Under the pieces are notes generated by a model, which saw only the letters and a program-made list of their open reading frames with translations, ran no database searches and was not told the DNA's origin. Shown here in pieces: positions 31,756 to 44,650 of a stretch of 64,000 bases of DNA. The first letter of the stretch is position 1. Every line of letters starts with the position of its first letter. Made by a program: the position numbers and the translations under genes. Origin of the DNA: Cyprinodon diabolis (lineage: Eukaryota; Chordata; Actinopteri; Cyprinodontiformes; Cyprinodontidae); the NCBI GenBank assembly GCA_030533445.1, contig JARPUW010000271.1:62001-126000 (forward strand), written 5' to 3'.

Positions 31756-34700
31756 GAGGCTTTTATTCTGTAGAGTCCTTGTAGTCTTATTTTGAAAGTC
31801 TATCATGAATGTGCATCAAAAGATGGGTCACGCCCAGCAGTGATATAGAATCCATTTCCAAATGTTAAATCACTGGTTTTCCATGTTATTAGGTGAATAG
31901 TTGCTGTATTACAGAGTAAATGGGAGACTTTTATTGTGAAATTTGCTCTGGGGTGTGTTTTGAAAAGGTCACTAGAGTCTAATAAAAACAACCTGGAAGA
32001 GTTTGGGTCATAATGTTGAGCCATTTGCATCAATTAATGCATTACTATAATCTAGAGGCTTTTATTTTGTAGGGTCCCTGGAGTCTTATTTTGAAAGTCC
32101 AACAGAGTTGTGTTTATAGAAAATGTTCAGACCCGTCAATGATAGTTGATTACTTTCCAATCGTTAAATCACTCTTTTTCCATGTTATTAGGGCAGTAGA
32201 TGAAGCGGAAATGGGAGGCTTTTATTTTGAAATTTGCTATAGGGTGTGTTTTAAACAGTCTCCTAGAGTCTATTCTCTAAAACGGGGTTGAGTTTGGGTC
32301 ATAATGTTGAGCCATATAGAGCAATAAATATATGTAAAAAATATGGAGGCTTTTATTTTGTAGGGTCCCTGGAGTCTTATTTTGAAAGTCTATCAGTGCT
32401 GAGTGGCAAGGGAAGTGTCATGTACAGCAGTCATATAGTATCCATTTCCCAATGTTAAATCAGTCCTTTCACCCTCCATTAGATTAATATGTGCTGTTTA
32501 AAACAGCAGAGGTAAAATCTGTTTGAAGCTTGGTAACCTTGACAACGCTTAACGAGCCTCTCACTGACACAGACAACAGCTGCACTCACTATTGGTTTCT
32601 TCTTCCCAGGCTTTTTTGTATGGGAAGAACGGCACCGAACAAACGACTACTGATCAAAAACCGTATGAGTTATTCAAAAAACATTTTCACCATGAGCATC
32701 AGCAATCCTTCGACTCCAACTATACCAACTTTGGTGTATGTGTGTCATTCAGAAAAATATTTATGACGAGTTGAAAACACATAGTCTGATTCGTTTCTCT
32801 CCCATCTTCAGCTCAAAAAGAATAGAGAAAGGCTGAAACTCTCATCGACTTTAGGTTGGTCTGGAGGGTTTTTAAGGAAAAGTATTAATCCTACTGTAAT
32901 TCCGAAGACATTGTGTGAGTCCAGAGGTTTCAGTCTACAAACTGACCAAAAATGGTGACTGTAGCTCCAAATATGTGGCCGTGAGGGCGAGAATAAGATG
33001 TTTGATCTTAAAAAAATGGCCGCCTCACACTAAGATTTCAGCAGCTGCACTCTAGCAGGCTGCTGCAGAAGCTAACTGTCAGCTAGCTTCCAGGTGCTTA
33101 CCCTCCGAACAAACGACTGCTGAGCAAAAACCGTAAAAGATATCTGAAAAATTCTTTCAGTGAAAGCAACATCTATCCTTTGTCTCAGACTGGGGTAACC
33201 TTCATGTCTGTAGGTCTTTCACAACCCAAAACGAAGCACAAACAAAATGGTTGGCCCACCTGCTCCTCCCTTTGTTTGAACTGCAGGACCTCACTCTCAC
33301 TCACCTTTTAGCTGCTAAAGCACCCCTCCGAACAAACGACTGCTGAGTAAAAACCGTAAAAGGTATCTGAAAAATTCTTTTTATCTAAGCGACAGCTATA
33401 TCTTGTCTTCAATTGGAGTAACTTTCATGGCTGTAGGTCATCTACAAACTGAATGGGAAGAGAAAGAAAAAGAAAAAACGTTTCATCACACCTAAGCTTC
33501 TAATTGAGCTAGCTGCAGCAGGTCACTGTCACTCAGCTTTCAGGTGCTTAAAATGTCCTCCGAACAAACGACTGCTGAGCAAAAACCGTATGAGTTATTC
33601 AAAAAATTTTTTCACCGTGAGCGTCAGTCATCCTTCGACTCCAACTATGCCAACTTTGGTGTATGTGTGTCATTCAGAAAAATATTTATGACGAGTTTAA
33701 AACACATAGTCGGATTCGTTTTTCTCCCCTCTTCTGCTCCAAAACCAATGAAAAACGGCTCTGATTTTCATCGACTTTAGGTCGGTCTGGAGGGTTTTTA
33801 AGGAAAAGTATTAATCCTACCGTAATTCCGAAGATATTGTGTGGGTCCAGAGATTTCAGTCTACAAACTGACCAAAAATGGTGACTCTAGCTATAAATAT
33901 GTGGCCGTGAGGGCGAGTTTAAAATGTTTTTTTGTGTTTAAAAAACGCCTGCCTCACACTCTAGCTTTTCAGTTGCTCCACTCTAGCAGGCTGGATTTTG
34001 CTAAAACTTTGTGGCGCTTGAGGTCTGATTATACAAAAACCGTAGCAGTTATCAACATACCGTCTTCAGTTTTAAATAGACGAAGGATTTATCTACAAAC
34101 TGAGCTTCAAACTGTTTTTCTAGGTGAATGTATGGCGACACAGTGAAGTGCTGTTTTTTATGCTTTTTTTTTCCTCTCCCCATTCATTTCCTATGGGATT
34201 TTTTTGCGACGTTTTCGCTAATAATTCGCAAACCTTCGGACTAATGAGAAAGTTTTATACAAGCACACATCACCCCATTGGTCCCGACGCGTGTGCCAAC
34301 TTTGGGCCCGATCCGCCAAACCATGCGGGACTAGTTACGCGCCGAAGTTTTGGGTATACGGGAGAATTATAATAATAACTAGAAAATTTCTAAAGAAATT
34401 TTGAGGGGGGCCACCTACTGCCCGTCTGGGGAACAGGGCCAATACGGCCCTGGCAAGTGATGTCGGGGCTCCCCAGACCAACTGCTTACGCCTTTGAGGG
34501 CTGCTGAGGGAAGGAAAGAGGGCTAGGTCATGGGCAAAGAGAGCTGTGTGCCACTTGTGCTGAAATCTGGGAAATAGACGTGCACAGCGTATGATGCAAA
34601 AGGGTAATATGGGTTGTCCATATTGAACCACAGTGGGTAAAGCTCAGTTGGGGGGCTCCGCCCGCCTGCTAGGAGCCCTTGCAGCGATGAAAAAAATCAC

Positions 34701-34900
34701 CAATGGCGGGCTCTGCCCGCCTGCTAAGAGCCATTGCAGTGATGAAATCACCAATGGCGGGCTCCGCCCGCCTTCTAAGAGCCATTGCAGTGATGAAATC
34801 ACCAATGGCGGGCTCCGCCCGCCTTCTAAGAGCCATTGCAGTGATGAAATTACAAATGGCAATGAGCAATATGCCAGAATGTATGAGTGTGTATAAGGAA
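31756..34900 (+). repeat. Macrosatellite unit 11 (3145 bp)
   Basis: No 66-bp repeat but one extra TAA triplet before E, as in unit 10. Four F hairpins. The first F hairpin has GGGGGGC on its left arm, shared only with unit 15. Block D carries CCATGCGGG, shared with unit 8. Confidence 0.97.
34650..34857. repeat. F array, unit 11 (4 hairpins, 208 bp)
   Basis: First left arm GGGGGGC, shared with unit 15. The other three hairpins are intact. Confidence 0.94.
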
Positions 34901-37518
34901 GAGGCTTTTATTCTGTAGAGTCCTTGGAGTCTTATTTTGAAAGTCTATCATGGAAGTGCATCTAAAGATGGGGCATGCCCAGCAGTTATATAGAATCAAT
35001 TTCCAAATGTTAAATCACTGGTTTTCCATGTTATTAGGTGAATAGTTGCTGTATTACAGAGTAAATGGGAGACTTTTATTGTGAAATTTGCTCTGGGTGT
35101 GTTTTGAAAAGGTCACTAGAGTCTAATAAAAACAACCTGGAAGAGTTTGGGTCATAATGTTGAGCCATTTGCATCAATTAATGCATTAGTATAATCTAGA
35201 GGCTTTTATTTTGTAGGGTCGCTGGAGTCTTATTTTGAAAGTCCAACAGAGTTGTGTTTATAGAAAATGTTCAGACCCGTCAATGATAGTTGATTACTTT
35301 CCAATCGTTAAATCACTCTTTTTCCATGTTATTAGGGCAGTAGATGAAGCGGAAATGGGAGGCTTTTATTTTGAAATTTGCTATAGGGTGTGTTTTAAAC
35401 AGTCTCCTAGAGTCTATTCTCTAAAACGGGGTTGAGTTTGGGTCATAATGTTGAGCCATATAGGGCAATAAATATATGTAAAAAATATAGAGGCTTTTAT
35501 TTTGTAGGGTCCCTGGAGTCTTATTTTGAAAGTCTATCAGTGCTGAGTGGCAAGGGAAGTGTCATGGACAGCAGTCATATAGTATCCATTTCCCAATGTT
35601 AAATCAGTCCTTTCACCCTCCATTAGATTAATATGTGCTGTTTAAAACAGCAGAGGTAAAATCTGTTTGAAGCTTGGTAACCTTGACAACGCTTAACGAG
35701 CCTCTCACTGACACAGACAACAGCTGCACTCACTATTCGTTTCTTCTTCCCAGGCTTTTTTGTATAGGAAGAACGGCACCGAACAAACGACTACTGATCA
35801 AAAACCGTATGAGTTATTCAAAAAACATTTTCACCATGAGCATCAGCAATCCTTCGACTCCAACTATACCAACTTTGGTGTATGTGTGTCATTCAGAACA
35901 ATATTTATGACGACTTGAAAACACATAGTCTGATTCGTTTCTCTCCCATCTTCAGCTCAAAAAGAATGGAGAAAGGCTGAAACTCATCGACTTTAGGTTG
36001 GTCTGGAGGGTTTTTAAGGAAAAGTATTAATCCTACCGTAATTCCGAAGACATTATGTGAGTCCAGAGGTTTCAGTCTACAAACTGACCAAAAATGGTGA
36101 CTGTAGCTCCAAATATGTGGCCGTGAGGGCGAGAATAAGATGTTTGATCTTAAAAAAATGGCCGCCTCACACTAAGATTTCAGCAGCTGCACTCTAGCAG
36201 GCTGCTGCAGAAGCTAACTGTCAGCTAGCTTCCAGGTGCTTACCCTCCGAACAAACGACTGCTGAGCAAAAACCGTAAAAGATATCTGAAAAATTCTTTC
36301 AGTGAAAGCAACATCTATCCTTTGTCTCAGACTGGGGTAACCTTCATGTCTGTAGGTCTTTCACAACCCAAAACGAAGCACAAACAAAATGGTTGGCCCA
36401 CATGCTCCTCCCTTTGTTTGAACTGCAGGACCTCACTCTCACTCACCTTTTAGCTGCTAAAGCACCCCTCCGAACAAACGACTGCTGAGTAAAAACCGTA
36501 AAAGGTATCTGAAAAATTCTTTTTATCTAAGCGACAGCTATATCTTGTCTTCAATTGGAGTAACTTTCATGGCTGTAGGTCATCTACAAACTGAACAGGA
36601 AGAGAAAGAAAAAGAAAAAACGTTTCATCACACCTAAGCTTCTAATTGAGCTAGCTGCAGCAGGTCACTGTCACTCAGCTTTCAGGTGCTTAAAATGTCC
36701 TCCGAACAAACGACTGCTGAGCAAAAACCGTATGAGTTATTCAAAAAATTTTTTCACCGTGAGCGTCAGTCCTGCTTCGACTCCAACTATGCCAACTTTG
36801 GTGTATGTGTGTCATTCAGAAAAATATTTATGACGAGTTTAAAACACATAGTCTGATTCGTTTTTCTCCCCTCTTCTGCTCCAAAACCAATGAAAAACGG
36901 CTCTGATTTTCATCGACTTTAGGTCGGTCTGGAGGGTTTTTAAGGAAAAGTATTAATCCTACCGTAATTCCGAAGATATTGTGTGGGTCCAGAGATTTCA
37001 GTCTACAAACTGACCAAAAATGGTGACTCTAGCTATAAATATGTGGCCGTGAGGGCGAGTTTAAAATGTTTTTTTGTGTTTAAAAAACGCCTGCCTCACA
37101 CTCTAGCTTTTCAGTTGCTCCACTCTAGCAGGCTGGATTTTGCTAAAACTTTGTGGCGCTTGAGGTCTGATTATACAAAAACCGTAGCAGTTATCAACAT
37201 ACCGTCTTCAGTTTTAAATAGACGAAGGATTTATCTACAAACTGAGCTTCAAACTGTTTTTCTAGGTGAATGTATGCCGACACAGTGAAGTGCTGTTTTT
37301 TATGCTTTTTTTTTCCTCTCCCCATTCATTTCCTATGGGATTTTTTTGCGACGTTTTCGCTAATAATTCGCAAACCTTCGGACTAATGAGAAAGTTTTAT
37401 ACAAGCACACATCACCCCATTGGTCCCGACGCGTGTGCCAACTTTGGGCCCGATCCGCCAAACCGTGCGGGACTAGTTACGCGCCAAAGTTTTGGGTATA
37501 CGGGAGAATTATAATAAT

Positions 37519-37716
37519 AATAATACGCGGAATAAATATGTGCAATAGTAGTAGGTGGGCCATGCCTTCGGCATGTGGCCCCCCAATAATACGCGGAATA
37601 AATATGTGCAATAGTAGTAGGTGGGCCATGCCTTCGGCATGTGGCCCCCCAATAATACGCGGAATAAATATGTGCAATAGTAGTAGGTGGGCCATGCCTT
37701 CGGCATGTGGCCCCCC
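37519..37716. repeat. 66-bp hairpin repeat, 3 copies (unit 12)
   Basis: Starts at 37519, 37585 and 37651, with one extra TAA before it. Confidence 0.95.
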
Positions 37717-37989
37717 AACTAGAAAATTTCTAAAGAAATTTTGAGGGGGGCCACCTACTGCCCGTCTGGGGAACCGGGCCAATACGGCCCTGGCAAGTGA
37801 CGTCGGGACTCCCCAGACCAACTGCTTACGCCTTTGAGGGCTGCTGAGGGAAGGAAAGAGGGCAAGTTCATGGGCAAAGAGAGCTGTGTGCCACTTGTGC
37901 TGAAATCTGGGAAATAGACGTGCACAGCGTATGATGCACAAGGGTAATATGGGTTGTCCATATTGAAACACAGTGGGTAAAGCCCAGTT

Positions 37990-38224
37990 GGCGGGCTTCG
38001 CCCGCCTGCTAGGAGCCATCTCAGTGAAGAAAAAAATCACCAATGGCGGGCTCTGCCCGCCTTCTAAGAGCCATTGCAGTGATGAAATCACCAATGGCGG
38101 GCCCTGCCCGCCTGCTAAGAGCCATTGCAGTGATGTAATCACCTTTGGCGGGCTCCGCCCGCCTGTTACCATTGGCGGGCTCCGCCCACCTTCTAAGAGC
38201 CATTGCAGTGATGAAATCACCAAT
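37990..38224. repeat. F array, unit 12 (5 hairpins, 235 bp)
   Basis: Third loop CCT; the fifth right arm reads GCCCACC, a stem break. Confidence 0.94.
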
Positions 38225-38267
38225 GGCAATGAGCAATATGCCAGAATGTATGAGTGTGTATAAGGAA

Positions 38268-41200
38268 GAGGCTTTTATTCTGTAGAGTCCTTGTAGTCTT
38301 ATTTTGAAAGTCTATCATGAATGTGCATCAAAAGATGGGTCACGCCCAGCAGTGATATAGAATCCATTTCCAAATGTTAAATCACTGGTTTTCCATGTTA
38401 TTAGGTGAATAGTTGCTGTATTACAGAGTAAATGGGAGACTTTTATTGTGAAATTTGCTCTGGGGTGTGTTTTGAAAAGGTCACTAGAGTCTAATAAAAA
38501 CAACCTGGAAGAGTTTGGGTCATAATGTTGAGCCATTTGCATCAATTAATGCATTACTATAATCTAGAGGCTTTTATTTTGTAGGGTCCCTGGAGTCTTA
38601 TTTTGAAAGTCCAACAGAGTTGTGTTTATAGAAAATGTTCAGACCCGTCAATGATAGTTGATTACTTTCCAATCGTTAAATCACTCTTTTTCCATGTTAT
38701 TAGGGCAGTAGATGAAGCGGAAATGGGAGGCTTTTATTTTGAAATTTGCTATAGGGTGTGTTTTAAACAGTCTCCTAGAGTCTATTCTCTAAAACGGGGT
38801 TGAGTTTGGGTCATAATGTTGAGCCATATAGGGCAATAAATATATGTAAAAAATATAGAGGCTTTTATTTTGTAGGGTCCCTGGAGTCTTATTTTGAAAG
38901 TCTATCAGTGCTGAGTGGCAAGGGAAGTGTCATGTACAGCAGTCATATAGTATCCATTTCCCAATGTTAAATCAGTCCTTTCACCCTCCATTAGATTAAT
39001 ATGTGCTGTTTAAAACAGCAGAGGTAAAATCTGTTTGAAGCTTGGTAACCTTGACAACGCTTAACGAGCCTCTCACTGACACAGACAACAGCTGCACTCA
39101 CTATTGGTTTCTTCTTCCCAGGCTTTTTTGTATGGGAAGAACGGCACCGAACAAACGACTACTGATCAAAAACCGTATGAGTTATTCAAAAAACATTTTC
39201 ACCATGAGCATCAGCAATCCTTCAACTCCAACTATACCAACTTTGGTGTATGTGTGTCATTCAGAAAAATATTTATGACGAGTTGAAAACACATAGTCTG
39301 ATTCGTTTCTCTCCCATCTTCAGCTCAAAAAGAATAGAGAAAGGCTGAAACTCTCATCGACTTTAGGTTGGTCTGGAGGGTTTTTAAGGAAAAGTATTAA
39401 TCCTACCGTAATTCCGAAGACATTGTGTGAGTCCAGAGGTTTCAGTCTACAAACTGACCAAAAATGGTGACTGTAGCTCCAAATATGTGGCCGTGAGGGC
39501 GAGAATAAGATGTTTGATCTTAAAAAAATGGCCGCCTCACACTAAGATTTCAGCAGCTGCACTCTAGCAGGCTGCTGCAGAAGCTAACTGTCAGCTAGCT
39601 TCCAGGTGCTTACCCTCCGAACAAACGACTGCTGAGCAAAAACCGTAAAAGATATCTGAAAAATTCTTTCAGTGAAAGCAACATCTATCCTTTGTCTCAG
39701 ACTGGGGTAACCTTCATGTCTGTAGGTCTTTCACAACCCAAAACGAAGCACAAACAAAATGGTTGGCCCACCTGCTCCTCCCTTTGTTTGAACTGCAGGA
39801 CCTCACTCTCACTCACCTTTTAGCTGCTAAAGCACCCCTCCGAACAAACGACTGCTGAGTAAAAACCGTAAAAGGTATCTGAAAAATTCTTTTTATCTAA
39901 GCGACAGCTATATCTTGTCTTCAATTGGAGTAACTTTCATGGCTGTAGGTCATCTACAAACTGAATGGGAAGAGAAAGAAAAAGAAAAAACGTTTCATCA
40001 CACCTAAGCTTCTAATTGAGCTAGCTGCAGCAGGTCACTGTCACTCAGCTTTCAGGTGCTTAAAATGTCCTCCGAACAAACGACTGCTGAGCAAAAACCG
40101 TATGAGTTATTCAAAAAATTTTTTCACCGTGAGCGTCAGTCATCCTTCGACTCCAACTATGCCAACTTTGGTGTATGTGTGTCATTCAGAAAAATATTTA
40201 TGACGAGTTTAAAACACATAGTCTGATTCGTTTTTCTCCCCTCTTCTGCTCCAAAACCAATGAAAAACGGCTCTGATTTTCATCGACTTTAGGTCGGTCT
40301 GGAGGGTTTTTAAGGAAAAGTATTAATCCTACCGTAATTCCGAAGATATTGTGTGGGTCCAGAGATTTCAGTCTACAAACTGACCAAAAATGGTGACTCT
40401 AGCTATAAATATGTGGCCGTGAGGGCGAGTTTAAAATGTTTTTTTGTGTTTAAAAAACGCCTGCCTCACACTCTAGCTTTTCAGTTGCTCCACTCTAGCA
40501 GGCTGGATTTTGCTAAAACTTTGTGGCGCTTGAGGTCTGATTATACAAAAACCGTAGCAGTTATCAACATACCGTCTTCAGTTTTAAATAGACGAAGGAT
40601 TTATCTACAAACTGAGCTTCAAACTGTTTTTCTAGGTGAATGTATGGCGACACAGTGAAGTGCTGTTTTTTATGCTTTTTTTTTCCTCTCCCCATTCATT
40701 TCCTATGGGATTTTTTTGCGACGTTTTCGCTAATAATTCGCAAACCTTCGGACTAATGAGAAAGTTTTATACAAGCACACATCACCCCATTGGTCCCGAC
40801 GCGTGTGCCAACTTTGGGCCCGATCCGCCAAACCGTGCGGGACTAGTTACGCGCCGAAGTTTTGGGTATACGGGAGAATTATAATAACTAGAAAATTTCT
40901 AAAGAAATTTTGAGGGGGGCCACCTACTGCCCGTCTGGGGAACCGGGCCAATACGGCCCTGGCAAGTGACGTCGGGGCTCCCCAGACCAACTGCTTACGC
41001 CTTTGAGGGCTGCTGAGGGAAGGAAAGAGGGCAAGTTCATGGGCAAAGAGAGCTGTGTGCCACTTGTGCTGAAATCTGGGAAATAGACGTGCACAGAGTA
41101 TGATGCACAAGGGTAATATGGGTTGTCCATATTGAAACACAGTGGGTAAAGCCCAGTTGGCGGGCTTCGCCCGCCTGCTAGGAGCCATCTCAGTGAAGAA

Positions 41201-41436
41201 AAAAATCACCAATGGCGGGCTCTGCCCGCCTTCTAAGAGCCATTGCAGTGATGAAATCACCAATGGCGGGCTCCGCCCGCCTGCTAAGAGCCATTGCAGT
41301 GATGTAATCACCTTTGGCGGGCTCCGCCCGCCTGTTACCATTGGCGGGCTCCGCCCGCCTTCTAAGAGCCATTGCAGTGATGAAATCACCAATGGCAATG
41401 AGCAATATGCCAGAATGTATGAGTGTGTATAAGGAA
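38268..41436 (+). repeat. Macrosatellite unit 13 (3169 bp)
   Basis: Same length as unit 2, no 66-bp repeat, five F hairpins. Private changes include CCTTCAACTCC in B1 (near 39222) and GCACAGAGTATG in E (near 41095), both at former CpG sites. CATGTACAGC in A3 is shared with units 1, 9, 11 and 20. Confidence 0.97.
41159..41393. repeat. F array, unit 13 (5 hairpins, 235 bp)
   Basis: Standard form with all five stems intact. Confidence 0.95.
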
Positions 41437-44060
41437 GAGGCTTTTATTCTGTAGAGTCCTTGTAGTCTTATTTTGAAAGTCTATCATGAATGTGCATCAA
41501 AAGATGGGTCACGCCCAGCAGTGATATAGAATCCATTTCCAAATGTTAAATCACTGGTTTTCCATGTTATTAGGTGAATAGTTGCTGTATTACAGAGTAA
41601 ATGGGAGACTTTTATTGTGAAATTTGCTCTGGGGTGTGTTTTGAAAAGGTCACTAGAGTCTAATAAAAACAACCTGGAAGAGTTTGGGTCATAATGTTGA
41701 GCCATTTGCATCAATTAATGCATTAGTATAATCTAGAGGCTTTTATTTTGTAGGGTCGCTGGAGTCTTATTTTGAAAGTCCAACAGAGTTGTGTTTATGG
41801 AAAATGTTCAGACCCGTCAATGATAGTTGATTACTTTCCAATTGTTAAATCACTCTTTTTCCATGTTATTAGGGCAGTAGATGAAGCGGAAATGGGAGGC
41901 TTTTATTTTGAAATTTGCTATAGGGTGTGTTTTAAACAGTCTCCTAGAGTCTATTCTCTAAAACGGGGTTGAGTTTGGGTCATAATGTTGAGCCATATAG
42001 GGCAATAAATATATGTAAAAAATATAGAGGCTTTTATTTTGTAGGGTCCCTGGAGTCTTATTTTGAAAGTCTATCAGTGCTGAGTGGCAAGGGAAGTGTC
42101 ATGGACAGCAGTCATATAGTATCCATTTCCCAATGTTAAATCAGTCCTTTCACCCTCCATTAGATTAATATGTGCTGTTTAAAACAGCAGAGGTAAAATC
42201 TGTTTGAAGCTTGGTAACCTTGACAACGCTTAACGAGCCTCTCACTGACACAGACAACAGCTGCACTCACTATTGGTTTCTTCTTCCCAGGCTTTTTTGT
42301 ATGGGAAGAACGGCACCGAACAAACGACTACTGATCAAAAACCGTATGAGTTATTCAAAAAACATTTTCACCATGAGCATCAGCAATCCTTCGACTCCAA
42401 CTATACCAACTTTGGTGTATGTGTGTCATTCAGAAAAATATTTATGACGAGTTGAAAACACATAGTCTGATTCGTTTCTCTCCCATCTTCAGCTCAAAAA
42501 GAATAGAGAAAGGCTGAAACTCTCATCGACTTTAGGTTGGTCTGGAGGGTTTTTAAGGAAAAGTATTAATCCTACCGTAATTCTGAAGACATTGTGTGAG
42601 TCCAGAGGTTTCAGTCTACAAACTGACCAAAAATGGTGACTGTAGCTCCAAATATGTGGCCGTGAGGGCGAGAATAAGATGTTTGATCTGAAAAAAATGG
42701 CCGCCTCACACTAAGATTTCAGCAGCTGCACTCTAGCAGGCTGCTGCAGAAGCTAACTGTCAGCTAGCTTCCAGGTGCTTACCCTCCGAACAAACGACTG
42801 CTGAGCAAAAACCGTAAAAGATATCTGAAAAATTCTTTCAGTGAAAGCAACATCTATCCTTTGTCTCAGACTGGGGTAACCTTCATGTCTGTAGGTCTTT
42901 CACAACCCAAAACGAAGCACAAACAAAATGGTTGGCCCACCTGCTCCTCCCTTTCTTTTAACTGCAGGACCTCACTCTCACTCACCTTTTAGCTGCTAAA
43001 GCACCCCTCCGAACAAACGACTGCTGAGTAAAAACCGTAAAAGGTATCTGAAAAATTCTTTTTATCTAAGCGACAGCTATATCTTGTCTTCGATTGGAGT
43101 AACTTTCATGGCTGTAGGTCATCTACAAACTGAATGGGAAGAGAAAGAAAAAGAAAAAACGTTTCATCACACCTAAGCTTCTAATTGAGCTAGCTGCAGC
43201 AGGTCACTGTCACTCAGCTTTCAGGTGCTTAAAATGTCCTCCGAACAAACGACTGCTGAGCAAAAACCGTATGAGTTATTCAAAAAAATTTTTCACCGTG
43301 AGCGTCAGTCATCCTTCGACTCCAACTATGCCAACTTTGGTGTATGTGTGTCATTCAGAAAAATATTTATGACGAGTTTAAAACACATAGTCTGATTCGT
43401 TTTTCTCCCCTCTTCTGCTCCAAAACCAATGAAAAACGGCTCTGATTTTCATCGACTTTAGGTCGGTCTGGAGGGTTTTTAAGGAAAAGTATTAATCCTA
43501 CCGTAATTCCGAAGATATTGTGTGGGTCCAGAGATTTCAGTCTACAAACTGACCAAAAATGGTGACTCTAGCTATAAATATGTGGCCGTGAGGGCGAGTT
43601 TAAAATGTTTTTTTGTGTTTAAAAAACGCCTGCCTCACACTCTAGCTTTTCAGTTGCTCCACTCTAGCAGGCTGGATTTTGCTAAAACTTTGTGGTGCTT
43701 GAGGTCTGATTATACAAAAACCGTAGCAGTTATCAACATACCGTCTTCAGTTTTAAATAGACGAAGGATTTATCTACAAACTGAGCTTCAAACTGTTTTT
43801 CTAGGTGAATGTATGCCGACACAGTGAAGTGCTGTTTTTTATGCTTTTTTTTTCCTCTCCCCATTCATTTCCTATGGGATTTTTTTGCGACGTTTTCACT
43901 AATAATTCGCAAACCTTCGGACTAATGAGAAAGTTTTATACAAGCACACATCACCCCATTGGTCCCGACGCGTGTGCCAACTTTGGGCCCGATCCGCCAA
44001 ACCGTGCGGGACTAGTTACGCGCCGAAGTTTTGGGTATACGGGAGAATTATAATAATAAT

Positions 44061-44126
44061 AATAATACGCGGAATAAATATGTGCAATAGTAGTAGGTGG
44101 GCCATGCCTTCGGCATGTGGCCCCCC
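44061..44126. repeat. 66-bp hairpin repeat, single copy (unit 14)
   Basis: The only single-copy state. Its last ten bases GTGGCCCCCC form a perfect inverted repeat with GGGGGGCCAC at 44155-44164. Confidence 0.94.
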
Positions 44127-44399
44127 AACTAGAAAATTTCTAAAGAAATTTTGAGGGGGGCCACCTACTGCCCGTCTGGGGAACAGGGCCAATACGGCCC
44201 TGGCAAGTGATGTCGGGGCTCCCCAGACCAACTGCTTACGCCTTTGAGGGCTGCTGAGGGAAGGAAAGAGGGCTAGGTCATGGGCAAAGAGAGCTGTGTG
44301 CCACTTGTGCTGAAATCTGGGAAATAGACGTGCACAGCGTATGATGCAAAAGGGTAATATGGGTTGTCCATATTGAACCGCAGTGGGTAAAGCTCAGTT

Positions 44400-44607
44400 G
44401 GTGGGCTCCGCCCGCCTGCTAGGAGCCCTTGCAGCGATGAAAAAAATCACCAATGGCGGGCTCTGCCCGCCTGCTAAGAGCCATTGCAGTGATGAAATCA
44501 CCAATGGCGGGCTCCGCCCGCCTTCTAAGAGCCATTGCAGTGATGAAATCACCAATGGCGGGCTCTGCCCGCCTTCTAAGAGCCATTGCAGTGATGAAAT
44601 TACAAAT
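44400..44607. repeat. F array, unit 14 (4 hairpins, 208 bp)
   Basis: First left arm GGTGGGC; last loop TCT instead of TCC, a change that leaves the stem intact. Confidence 0.94.
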
Positions 44608-44650
44608 GGCAATGAGCAATATGCCAGAATGTATGAGTGTGTATAAGGAA

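Larger units (their letters stand above)
34901..38267 (+). repeat. Macrosatellite unit 12 (3367 bp)
   Basis: Three 66-bp repeats (37519-37716), making it exactly 198 bp longer than unit 2. Five F hairpins, the last with GCCCACC on its right arm. Its left part shares GGGGCATGCC with unit 16. B1 has GGCACCGAAC but also the GAACAATATTTATGACGAC seen in units 4, 5 and 15, so B1 itself is mosaic. Confidence 0.97.
41437..44650 (+). repeat. Macrosatellite unit 14 (3214 bp)
   Basis: A single 66-bp repeat (44061-44126) with two extra TAA triplets before it; four F hairpins. B-block variants CTGAAAAAAATGG and CTTTCTTTTAACTG are shared with units 3, 10 and 19. This is the simplest copy in which to study the 66-bp insertion. 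Confidence 0.97.
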
